Shown here piece by piece: positions 1-6,559 of a DNA stretch of 8,613 nt; position 1 is the first letter of the stretch; each line of letters starts with the position of its first letter. The stretch covers positions 1 to 8,613 of the forward strand of contig JAFUEG010000148.1 in NCBI GenBank assembly GCA_017464045.1. Direction: 5' to 3'. The translations under genes were made by a program, and so were the position numbers. This stretch comes from Lachnospiraceae bacterium. GTDB lineage: Bacteria > Bacillota_A > Clostridia > Lachnospirales > Lachnospiraceae. The notes beneath the pieces are model-generated. The model saw nothing but the letters and a program-made list of their open reading frames with translations, did no database searches and was not told the origin of the DNA.

Positions 1-122
1 ACAGTATGCTTCATCTTATGGGATATGATCATATAGATGATAATGAACGTATTATCATGGAAGAAAAGCAGGAAGAAATACTTAATATGAAAGGATATAC
101 ACGGGATTATGAAGAAAACTAA
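1..122 (+). CDS. ybeY: YbeY endoribonuclease, C-terminal end (5' truncated by window edge)
   Basis: The frame enters from the left edge and gives about 39 residues ending in a TAA at 120-122. It begins S-MLHLMGYDH, the distal part of the YbeY zinc-binding motif HxxxHxxxxxH. Two metal-ligand histidines are visible (codons 12-14 and 30-32); the first would lie just before the edge. The rest, including EEKQEEIL and GYTR, fits the usual YbeY tail. YbeY is a cytoplasmic metal-dependent endoribonuclease that takes part in 16S rRNA 3'-end maturation and ribosome quality control. The next gene starts 14 bases before this stop, so the two are probably translated from one message. Too short to judge domain integrity, but the motif is distinctive. 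Confidence 0.9.
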   Translation, partial: SMLHLMGYDHIDDNERIIMEEKQEEILNMKGYTRDYEEN

Positions 123-1206
123 GAAAAAAACGGCATTACTTGTAGGTGCTATGATTACATCTTTGCTTTTTTCCGGATGTGGAAAGAGTAAAAGTAATGA
201 AGAAGAAACCACTACCACTTTGCAATCCATAGATATCAAGCCAATTGCAACTATGGATGGCTCAGCTGATGATATAGTTGTTATTTCAAAAGAAGGTTAC
301 GTTTTAAGTGACCTTACAGGTGAGTGGATAGATGAAAAGTATGCTAATCAAAAACCTTTGTGTATTATGATTAATAATATTTCAGAGGCTATGCCTCAAT
401 CAGGTCTTTCACAGGCTGCTATAACTTATGAGATTCTTGTAGAAGGTGGAATAACAAGATTTTTATGTGTATTTGATCAATATGATAATCTTGAAAAACT
501 TGGACCAATCAGAAGTGCGAGAGTTCCTTATGTTCAGCTTGCAAAAATGTATGATGGTTTCTTTGCACATTATGGATGGTCACCTACTGCACAGGAGATG
601 ATAGAAAATGATCCAAGCATTAATACTTTAAATGGTATATATCTTGGTGATATTATGTATTATAGAGATAGCAGCAGATCTGCTCCACATAATGTATATA
701 CTAATAGTGATCTTATTGCTTCAGGTATTGATTATAAGGGATACGATTATAATCATGGTGCGTATGAAAAGATGTTTAGTTTCAATATAAAAGATAAGCC
801 GCTTGAAAATGCTCAGCCGGCAACAAAAGTAACAACCGGATTTAATGCAAACAGATTACCTTATTTTGAATATAATCCTGAAGATGGCAGATATTACAGA
901 TATCAGTATGGCGGACCTCAGATAGACGATGTAACAGGCGAGCAGTTAAGTTATAAAAATGTATTAATAATGATGGTTGAGTATACAACTGATGCTGATG
1001 GATATTATCAGTTTATATCATTTAGAGATTGTGGACTTTATGCATTATATTTTAATGGTGGTGAGTATACAACAGTCGGATGGAGTATGGTAAACGGTGT
1101 ACCAAAACTCTTAAATGAGGACGGAACAGAATTTAAACTCAATCCGGGAAATACATTTGTAACAATGTTTGATTATACTATACCTGATGCAATATTTATA
1201 GAATAA
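109..1206 (+). CDS. DUF3048 (YerB-family) lipoprotein
   Basis: 365 residues. The N-terminus has a lysine-rich start, a hydrophobic stretch (about residues 9-22) and a lipobox-like FSGC with Cys24 as the probable lipidation site, so the mature protein should be anchored outside the cytoplasmic membrane. A Thr/Glu-rich linker follows. The DUF3048 N-terminal domain (about 80-230) shows PQSGLSQA (96-103), YEILVEGGITRF (107-118) and GPIRSARVPY (132-141). The DUF3048 C-terminal domain follows, with GWSMVNG and the conserved LNPGNTFV near the end. Length fits B. subtilis YerB-type proteins, whose function is unknown. The ATG overlaps the ybeY stop by 14 bases. The only good Shine-Dalgarno-like string, AAAGGA at 90-95, is rather far (13 bases), so translation may be coupled to ybeY. 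F at lipobox -3 is less common than L. Family assignment is firm; no biochemical role can be given. Confidence 0.93.
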   Translation: MKKTKKKTALLVGAMITSLLFSGCGKSKSNEEETTTTLQSIDIKPIATMDGSADDIVVISKEGYVLSDLTGEWIDEKYANQKPLCIMINNISEAMPQSGLSQAAITYEILVEGGITRFLCVFDQYDNLEKLGPIRSARVPYVQLAKMYDGFFAHYGWSPTAQEMIENDPSINTLNGIYLGDIMYYRDSSRSAPHNVYTNSDLIASGIDYKGYDYNHGAYEKMFSFNIKDKPLENAQPATKVTTGFNANRLPYFEYNPEDGRYYRYQYGGPQIDDVTGEQLSYKNVLIMMVEYTTDADGYYQFISFRDCGLYALYFNGGEYTTVGWSMVNGVPKLLNEDGTEFKLNPGNTFVTMFDYTIPDAIFIE

Positions 1207-1249
1207 TTTTATACATTTTAGGAAATAATTTCTTCAAGGAGTGAATGCC

Positions 1250-1687
1250 ATGAAGAAATTATTTTTATATATCAGTTTATTGATTACCATTTTTATTGTA
1301 TCATATTTTATAGCACAAGCATTATATAGAAACAGCAAAAAAAGCCCTAAAACCGAGGTTTTACTTACAGATAACATTATTGAAGATTATGATTTTGACA
1401 ACGAAGATATGTTATCCTACGACTATTATGATAATGCTGAAAGAGCTAGCTCGTATATTAATAATAAAACAGATAAATTCAATTCAAAAGATAAGTATAT
1501 ACTTGGAATAAAAGATGATTATGTGATTGTTTATTTTAATGATTTAGACACAATTTATGAATTCACTGATATTGATGCCGGAGTATTAAAAATACTTGAC
1601 CGGGCTCAATATGAAAAGATTAAAAATAATATTTCTTTTAATTCAATTGAAGAACTATTTGATTTTCTTGAATCTATTTCAAGCTAG
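1250..1687 (+). CDS. Single-pass membrane protein with BofC-C-like domain
   Basis: 145 residues from the ATG at 1250. The open frame extends up to a GTG at 1241, but that GTG is the end of the ribosome binding site AAGGAG (1236-1241), which sits 8 bases before ATG 1250; I therefore use the ATG. Residues 4-25 form one transmembrane segment or uncleaved signal anchor. Residues 35-80 are an acidic, Tyr/Asp/Asn-rich linker. Residues 83-145 (YILGIKDDYVIVYF, then EFTDID, then SIEELFDFLESISS) resemble the BofC C-terminal domain, which in Bacillus belongs to a protein that restrains the sporulation signalling protease SpoIVB. The BofC N-terminal domain is absent, so a BofC role is not established. 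The domain should lie outside the cytoplasm. It sits 43 bases after the lipoprotein gene, probably in the same operon. Domain resemblance is from memory of the family pattern. Confidence 0.75.
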   Translation: MKKLFLYISLLITIFIVSYFIAQALYRNSKKSPKTEVLLTDNIIEDYDFDNEDMLSYDYYDNAERASSYINNKTDKFNSKDKYILGIKDDYVIVYFNDLDTIYEFTDIDAGVLKILDRAQYEKIKNNISFNSIEELFDFLESISS

Positions 1688-1689
1688 GT

Positions 1690-1720
1690 TAAGTCGATGC
1701 AAATTCTTCGAATTGACTTA
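1690..1720 (+). terminator. Imperfect hairpin, possible weak terminator or operator
   Basis: TAAGTCGAT (1690-1698) can pair with ATTGACTTA (1712-1720) through 9 pairs including one G-T wobble. An alternative fold pairs AATTC with GAATT around a TTC loop and keeps the outer six pairs with a bulge. It lies right after the BofC-like stop and is followed only by a partly T-rich GTCTTATTTG, so a strong intrinsic terminator is unlikely. Its right arm holds TTGACT (1713-1718), a good -35 string, with TAAATT 17 bases on (1736-1741). That promoter would start transcription almost on the next ribosome binding site, which weighs against it. Confidence 0.3.
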
Positions 1721-1756
1721 GTCTTATTTGAAACATAAATTATTTTAGGAGAGATT

Positions 1757-2998
1757 ATGTACGATATATGTATAATCGGCGGTGGTGCTTCCGGTATTGC
1801 ATGCGCCATAACTGCTGCCCGAAGTGGACTTAGCTGTATAATAATTGAAAAAGAAGCTAAGCTTGGAAAGAAAATATATGCAACGGGTAACGGAAGATGC
1901 AATATAACCAATCACAGCTTTGATGATGATTATTCATTATACTACAATTCAGAATACTATGATTATGAAGCGTTTTTAAAAAGTGTCTTTGAGAACAAAA
2001 ATCCCGATAAGGAAATTATAGATTTTCTATATTCAATCGGGATTGTTACATACGATATCGATAATTATGTGTATCCACATTCTTTGCAAAGTTCCTCCGT
2101 TATGTGGGCGTTAAATGATGAGTTGACCGAATCAGACGTTAAAACGCTTTTAAAGACCTGTGCTTTAGAAATAAGTACAAATGACGGTATTTATATTATA
2201 AAAACACAAAACGAGCAAATTGAGGCTTTAAACGTGGTTTTAGCCTGTGGTGGAGCAAGCTATGCCAACTTAGGCGGTTCAGATAAAGGATACAAGCTTG
2301 CCGAAAGCTTAAAGCTTCAGCTGACTGATATAAGACCTTCTCTTTGCGGACTTGTAACCGAGGAGGATATAAGCAGTCTTTCCGGAGTCAGAGTAAAATC
2401 AAAAGCAACTCTTTTTTCCGAAAACGGTAATCAGATATGTAATGAAGAAGGCGAGCTTCAGTTTACGGATTACGGCATATCGGGTATTATGACCTTTAAC
2501 CTTTCCGGAAAGGTAGGAAGAATGATAAGTAACAGTGAAAAGCCTTATGTTATGATAGATTTCCTTTCCGATATAAGCGACGAAGCAATCTACAGTGCAT
2601 TTGAAAAAGGCAAGAAACGTAAAGCAAAAGCCGTTTTAAATAATTTTATAAATGACAAGCTTGCCGGCTTTGTTATAGATAATACAAACTTAAATGCTGA
2701 AATATACAGCAATAATTATACCGAAGACAATATTTCGGCTTTGATTTATGCCTTACATAACTTTAAGCTTGAAATAAAAGAGCTTCGTAATTTTGATAAT
2801 GCACAGGTAACCTCTGGTGGTATATCACTTGATATAATTAATCCATCAGACATGAGCATAAAAGACATGCCCGGACTATATGCAATAGGCGAATTAACAG
2901 ATATAGACGGAATTTGCGGAGGATATAATCTAACATATGCAATAATATCCGGCATAAGAGCGGGAAAGGGTATATATGATAAGATTAAATCAGATTAA
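1757..2998 (+). CDS. HI0933/BaiN-family FAD flavoprotein (NAD(P)/FAD-dependent oxidoreductase)
   Basis: 413 residues, the usual length for this family (TIGR00275, also named aminoacetone oxidase family). The N-terminal Rossmann motif GGGASG (8-13, GxGxxG) binds the FAD dinucleotide and ends at IIIEK (28-32). The family signature GKKIYATGNGRCNITN spans 37-52. Further family blocks are ACGGASY (163-169), FTDYGISG (236-243), TSGG (352-355) and GLYAIGELTDIDGICGGYNL (373-392), the C-terminal FAD contact. The enzyme should be cytoplasmic. Substrate is not predictable: members have been tied to bile-acid reduction (BaiN, Clostridium scindens) and aminoacetone oxidation (streptococcal), neither of which can be transferred here. 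The ribosome binding site AGGAGAG (1747-1753) lies close to the ATG. Its last 23 bases overlap the next flavoprotein gene, so the two are very probably co-translated. Confidence 0.93.
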   Translation: MYDICIIGGGASGIACAITAARSGLSCIIIEKEAKLGKKIYATGNGRCNITNHSFDDDYSLYYNSEYYDYEAFLKSVFENKNPDKEIIDFLYSIGIVTYDIDNYVYPHSLQSSSVMWALNDELTESDVKTLLKTCALEISTNDGIYIIKTQNEQIEALNVVLACGGASYANLGGSDKGYKLAESLKLQLTDIRPSLCGLVTEEDISSLSGVRVKSKATLFSENGNQICNEEGELQFTDYGISGIMTFNLSGKVGRMISNSEKPYVMIDFLSDISDEAIYSAFEKGKKRKAKAVLNNFINDKLAGFVIDNTNLNAEIYSNNYTEDNISALIYALHNFKLEIKELRNFDNAQVTSGGISLDIINPSDMSIKDMPGLYAIGELTDIDGICGGYNLTYAIISGIRAGKGIYDKIKSD

Positions 2999-4694
2999 GC
3001 TTGGTATAGAGCATCTGGATATAAAAAAATTAACAAAAGAAAACATTACACAAGTATTAAACAATAATCAGGTATTAAATAAGAAGATTAAAAGCATAAT
3101 TAAAACATCTTCCTTTCAAATAACCGGACTTGTAAAGCTTTCACTGGATGCAAGGGATAAGAATAAGCTTCAGTACATACTTGCTTTAGATATTAAAGTT
3201 GATTCTGAAAAAAGCATTATATCTAAATTCGGTAACAATAATAATATTATGTCTACTAACGATGTGATTTACAAGCTTCCAAACTTCGATTTTTCAGAAA
3301 AAGTAATAATCTCACCTGTAATAATAGGATCAGGACCGGCAGGATATTTTGCCGGACTTTATCTTGCACGCATGGGATTAAAACCAATAATTATGGAGCG
3401 GGGTAAGTCCGTCGACGAGCGAGCCAAAGACGTAGAAAGTTTCTGGGATGGCAATGCAATAAATTCTGAATCAAATGTTTCCTTTGGTGAGGGCGGTGCC
3501 GGTACATTTTCTGACGGAAAACTAAATACGGGCGTTAAGGATAAAACCGGAAGAATTCGTGCTGTTATTGATGATTTTATAAGCTTTGGCGCTCCCTTTG
3601 ACATAAGCTTTCTTTCAAAGCCTCACATAGGAACCGATGAACTTAAAAATGTTATGCGAAATATGCGTTCGGAGATTGAAAGACTTGGCGGACGCGTAAT
3701 GTTTAGTACCAGATTCACAGGTTTTTCTTATATTAATAATTTAAATGATAACAATCTGACAGGTAAAAGCATAGCTTCAAATTGCAGCCTGTCTGTAGAA
3801 TACATTTCCAACATCGACGGGCAAGCAGGTCATATAAAAACCAACTCCATTATACTGGCCATGGGCCACAGTGCAAGGGATACCTTCAAATATCTTAATG
3901 ATACTGAGATTAATATGGAATCCAAGCCTTTTGCCATCGGTCTTAGAATCGAGCATCCGTCTGATTTGATAAATAAAGCACAATATGGCGAAAACAATCT
4001 TAATAAAGGCTTACCAACCGCTGATTATAAGATGACCTACCATTCCTCAAACGGAAGAAATGTCTACAGCTTTTGTATGTGTCCCGGCGGCTATGTAGTC
4101 AATGCCTCATCCGATGATATTCAAAGTGTTGTAAACGGTATGAGTAATCACGCAAGAGACGGTCGTAATTCCAACAGCGCCATAGTTTGCAATGTTACTC
4201 CCGAGGATTATATAAATGAAGGCTTCGGAGAGTACGGTGTATTGTCAGGAGTTGAGTTTCAGAAAAAATTTGAGAAAGCCGCATATGATGAAGGTAAAGG
4301 TTCTATCCCTGTTCAAACATTTAAGGATTATAAGGATAATAAAGCATCAACATCACTTGAGGATATCAAGCCTGACATAAAAGGAAAATATTCACTTGGA
4401 AATCTTAATAATTGTTTGCCAGCCTATGTAAATAATGCTATAATTGAAGCAATTGCCGACTATGACCGTAAATTAAAGGGCTTTGGCGGTGATAATGTTG
4501 TTCTTTCAGGAGTGGAAACCAGAACCTCTTCACCCGTTAAGATACCGAGAAACGAACAGTTTATGAGTAATCTTAAAGGAATATTTCCATGTGGTGAGGG
4601 ATGTGGCTATGCCGGCGGAATTACATCAGCTGCAGTCGATGGAATAAAGGTTGCAGAAGCGGTTGCAGAGTATTTATATAATCTGGTATATTAA
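2976..4694 (+). CDS. COG2509-type FAD-dependent protein (uncharacterised dehydrogenase family)
   Basis: 572 residues. An N-terminal alpha/beta region of about 100 residues (IRLNQIKLGIEH onward), typical of COG2509, precedes the FAD Rossmann motif GSGPAG (118-123), which ends at IIMERG (138-143). Family blocks follow: SFGEGGAGTFSDGKLNT (169-185), AMGHSARDTF (295-304), CPGGYVVNAS (369-378), GVETRTSSPVKI (512-523) and CGEGCGYAGGITSAAVDG (539-556). These are the conserved flavin-site segments of the family; the reaction and electron partners are unknown. ATG 2976 has AAAGGG (2965-2970) five bases upstream, inside the end of the preceding flavoprotein gene. Residues about 251-285 (SYINNLNDNN and on) look like a polar, Asn/Ser-rich insertion between core strands, which probably helps explain a length above what I recall for the family (about 530-540). 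Confidence 0.92.
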   Translation: MIRLNQIKLGIEHLDIKKLTKENITQVLNNNQVLNKKIKSIIKTSSFQITGLVKLSLDARDKNKLQYILALDIKVDSEKSIISKFGNNNNIMSTNDVIYKLPNFDFSEKVIISPVIIGSGPAGYFAGLYLARMGLKPIIMERGKSVDERAKDVESFWDGNAINSESNVSFGEGGAGTFSDGKLNTGVKDKTGRIRAVIDDFISFGAPFDISFLSKPHIGTDELKNVMRNMRSEIERLGGRVMFSTRFTGFSYINNLNDNNLTGKSIASNCSLSVEYISNIDGQAGHIKTNSIILAMGHSARDTFKYLNDTEINMESKPFAIGLRIEHPSDLINKAQYGENNLNKGLPTADYKMTYHSSNGRNVYSFCMCPGGYVVNASSDDIQSVVNGMSNHARDGRNSNSAIVCNVTPEDYINEGFGEYGVLSGVEFQKKFEKAAYDEGKGSIPVQTFKDYKDNKASTSLEDIKPDIKGKYSLGNLNNCLPAYVNNAIIEAIADYDRKLKGFGGDNVVLSGVETRTSSPVKIPRNEQFMSNLKGIFPCGEGCGYAGGITSAAVDGIKVAEAVAEYLYNLVY

Positions 4695-4737
4695 TGACTG
4701 CTAATATTAAAATTATTCAAAATATGGAAGGATAAAA

Positions 4738-5589
4738 ATGGACTACAGAGCACAGTTAAAGGATAAAAAGAAAATTGTTATAAAGATTGGTTCTTCATCC
4801 CTTATGCATGAAGAAACCGGTCTTGTTAATTTTAGAAGAATGGAGCAGCTGGTTCGCATTATATGTGACCTTAAGAATCAGGATAAGGATGTTATACTTG
4901 TTTCTTCCGGAGCTATAGCTGTCGGAAGACAGACACTTAAGCTTAATTATAAGCCAAAGACTGTTTCCCTCAAGCAGGCATGTGCTTCAGTCGGACAGGC
5001 ACAGCTTATGATGATGTATCAAAAGCTGTTTATGGAGTATAATCATCTTGCTGCTCAGGTACTTTTAACCTTTGATGCCATAACCAATGATGAGAGAAGA
5101 CAAAATGCTCAAAATGCCTTAAATGAGATATTACAGCAGGGTATAATCCCTATCGTAAATGAAAATGATACAGTTGCTACAGAGGAGATAGAATTTGGTG
5201 ACAATGATACACTTTCAGCTATCGTTGCTCATCTGATTAATGCTGATTTATTAATCATTTTATCGGATATCGACGGACTATATACGGATGATCCGCATAA
5301 AAATCCGGATGCTAAAAAGCTCTCTGTGGTTGAAGAGATAAATGAAAAGATAGACAGCATGGCTAAGGATGCCATTTCAATGTATGGAACAGGCGGTATG
5401 TCAACCAAGATATCCGCTGCACGTATAGCAACCGATTCAGGTGCTGATATGGCTATACTTAGTGCTGAAAATCTTGAGGTTATAAATCAGCTTATAGATG
5501 GTGAGGATGTAGGAACCTTATTTATCGCTCATGATTCAGAAGCCTTTGATACCTTTGATTTTATAGTAAATAAGGGTTACAAGAATTAA
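4738..5589 (+). CDS. proB: Glutamate 5-kinase, short form without PUA domain
   Basis: 283 residues. It phosphorylates L-glutamate with ATP to L-glutamyl 5-phosphate, the first committed step of proline synthesis, in the cytoplasm. The amino acid kinase fold is clear: KIGSSSL with Lys16, VSSGAIAVG (55-63), the glutamate-site loop NENDTV (141-146), FGDND (153-157), LSDIDGLYTDDP (175-186) and the nucleotide-site GTGGMSTK (217-224). The frame stops soon after the kinase domain, so the C-terminal PUA domain of the roughly 370-residue E. coli type is missing; many Firmicute ProB proteins are short like this. GGAAGGA (4726-4732) is a good ribosome binding site. The gene starts 43 bases after the flavoprotein gene and is probably in the same transcription unit. 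Its partner proA lies two genes downstream. No T-box leader is visible before it. Proline feedback inhibition is usual for ProB, but cannot be read from the sequence. Confidence 0.97.
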   Translation: MDYRAQLKDKKKIVIKIGSSSLMHEETGLVNFRRMEQLVRIICDLKNQDKDVILVSSGAIAVGRQTLKLNYKPKTVSLKQACASVGQAQLMMMYQKLFMEYNHLAAQVLLTFDAITNDERRQNAQNALNEILQQGIIPIVNENDTVATEEIEFGDNDTLSAIVAHLINADLLIILSDIDGLYTDDPHKNPDAKKLSVVEEINEKIDSMAKDAISMYGTGGMSTKISAARIATDSGADMAILSAENLEVINQLIDGEDVGTLFIAHDSEAFDTFDFIVNKGYKN

Positions 5590-5654
5590 AGTTGAATTTG
5601 TTATTTTACGAATGAATTTATTAAATATGTTGTGAGATTCAGGAGTGTCGGTAT

Positions 5655-5879
5655 ATGATGACAGACGAAAAGATAAAAAGAATAAATGAGCTTGCTCATA
5701 AAAGCAAAACCCACGAGGGCTTAACCGAGGATGAAAAAAAGGAACAGGCAGTTTTAAGGCGAGAATTTATAGACAGTGTCAAAGGCAACTTAAAAAGCCA
5801 GCTTGATAATATTAATATTCAGGAAAAAGACGGTTCCATAACTCATGTTAAGGATATTCCACTTAAAAAGAAAAAGTAG
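5655..5879 (+). CDS. YnzC/DUF896 (UPF0291) small cytoplasmic protein
   Basis: 74 residues, rich in Lys and Glu, with no membrane segment. The pattern KIKRINELAHKSKTHEGLTE followed by DEKKEQAVLRREFIDSVKGNLKSQLDNI is the DUF896 helical hairpin: two helices of about residues 3-17 and 23-52, with a loop around GLT. The tail ends in a basic KKKK. The family includes B. subtilis YnzC, whose gene lies with yneA in an SOS-regulated operon; the molecular role is unknown. AGGAG (5641-5645) is 9 bases from ATG 5655 and 12 from a second ATG at 5658, so 5655 is preferred. No LexA/DinR-type box (CGAAC-N4-GTTCG) is visible in the 65 bases upstream, so SOS control is not supported here. It sits inside the proline block. 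Confidence 0.9.
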   Translation: MMTDEKIKRINELAHKSKTHEGLTEDEKKEQAVLRREFIDSVKGNLKSQLDNINIQEKDGSITHVKDIPLKKKK

Positions 5880-5929
5880 AATATATCTGTTTTATCAACA
5901 AATTTATATTTATGAATAAGAGGTATATT

Positions 5930-6478
5930 ATGACCAAAAAGGATATACGCGAAAGCGTTTTATTTCTTAGAAATTCACTTGATAAAAAAGAGGCAGAATA
6001 TATATCAAGAGGTATATGTCAGGATGTAATCGAGCTTGATGTATACGAAAAAGCTACGGATATCTGTCTTTATATGTCCATTAACAATGAGGTTTATCTT
6101 GATTCTTTAATGGAGGCTTCCTTTAAAGAAGGTAAGCGTGTATGGCTTCCGAGAGTGATAGATAAGTATATGGAATTTTACAGCTATGATACGAATACTA
6201 AACTTATAAACGGTGCTTTCGGCATAATGGAGCCGGATTCGGAAATGAAGCTTGTTCCGAATGAAAACACACTTATAATTATGCCCGGAGCCGTATATTC
6301 GGAGAATAAAGAAAGAATCGGATACGGTGGGGGCTATTACGACAAATATTTGTCCGAACACCCCGAGTGCCACACGGTTGCTGTTTGCTATGAGCTGCAG
6401 ATTTTCCCGGATATACCGACAGAGGCTTATGACATAAAGCCTGAAATAATAGTAACAGAAGAACGGATAATCGAGTAA
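5930..6478 (+). CDS. 5-formyltetrahydrofolate cyclo-ligase (MTHFS)
   Basis: 182 residues from ATG 5930. An upstream in-frame ATG at 5912 would add six residues, but it has no ribosome binding site; AAGAGG (5918-5923) sits six bases before 5930 and the family normally begins with a short K-K-x-x-R segment, as here (MTKKDIRESV). The enzyme uses ATP to convert 5-formyl-THF to 5,10-methenyl-THF, returning folate to the one-carbon pool. Supporting motifs are LRNSL (13-17), GAFGIMEP (95-102), LIIMPGAVY (115-123) and the phosphate-binding signature RIGYGGGYYDKYL (129-141). Length is typical. Synonyms in other genera include ygfA/fau and yqgN. It lies 50 bases after the YnzC-like gene and 81 bases before proA. 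A direct link to proline synthesis is not known; co-location may be only operon packing. Confidence 0.95.
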   Translation: MTKKDIRESVLFLRNSLDKKEAEYISRGICQDVIELDVYEKATDICLYMSINNEVYLDSLMEASFKEGKRVWLPRVIDKYMEFYSYDTNTKLINGAFGIMEPDSEMKLVPNENTLIIMPGAVYSENKERIGYGGGYYDKYLSEHPECHTVAVCYELQIFPDIPTEAYDIKPEIIVTEERIIE

Positions 6479-6490
6479 TAGTTAAGTATT

Positions 6491-6535
6491 TCATTGACTT
6501 ATATGAGATAATCACTTATTTAAGATAATCATTGA
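6491..6535 (+). repeat. Short direct repeats in the leader of proA
   Basis: AGATAATCA occurs twice, at 6506-6514 and 6523-6531, with starts 17 bases apart. TCATTGA also occurs twice, at 6491-6497 and 6529-6535, flanking the first pair. The repeats lie in the 81-base gap between the cyclo-ligase stop and proA, over the candidate promoter. They could be a binding site for a regulator or chance in AT-rich DNA. The repeats themselves are directly visible; the role is unknown. Confidence 0.45.
6494..6522 (+). promoter_or_regulatory. Possible weak internal promoter before proA
   Basis: TTGACT (6494-6499) matches a sigma-A -35 box at five of six positions. Seventeen bases later TATTTA (6517-6522) matches a -10 box only weakly. 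Transcription would start near 6529, leaving a leader of about 30 bases before ATG 6560 that keeps the proA ribosome binding site. AT-rich DNA yields such strings often by chance, so this is only a candidate. Confidence 0.2.
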
Positions 6536-6559
6536 AAAAATAATAGAAGGAGAAAAAAT

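Noticed and set aside
1713..1741. TTGACT, 17 bases, TAAATT as a promoter for the flavoprotein pair
   Set aside because: The spacing is ideal, but the start point would fall on the ribosome binding site at 1747-1753, leaving almost no leader. Kept only as a remark on the hairpin.
1684..1911. Minus-strand frame over the 1690-1720 hairpin and the start of the BaiN-type gene
   Set aside because: Most of it is antisense to the FAD-binding N-terminus of the flavoprotein, and its Pro/Ile-rich sequence mirrors those codons.
1859..4950. Many AAGCTT strings
   Set aside because: Most fall in coding sequence and are explained by frequent AAG CTT (Lys-Leu) and related codon choices, not by a repeat element.
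6107..6515. Two overlapping minus-strand open frames across the cyclo-ligase gene
   Set aside because: They are antisense to a well-supported gene, overlap each other, and show no family motif; they are chance frames.
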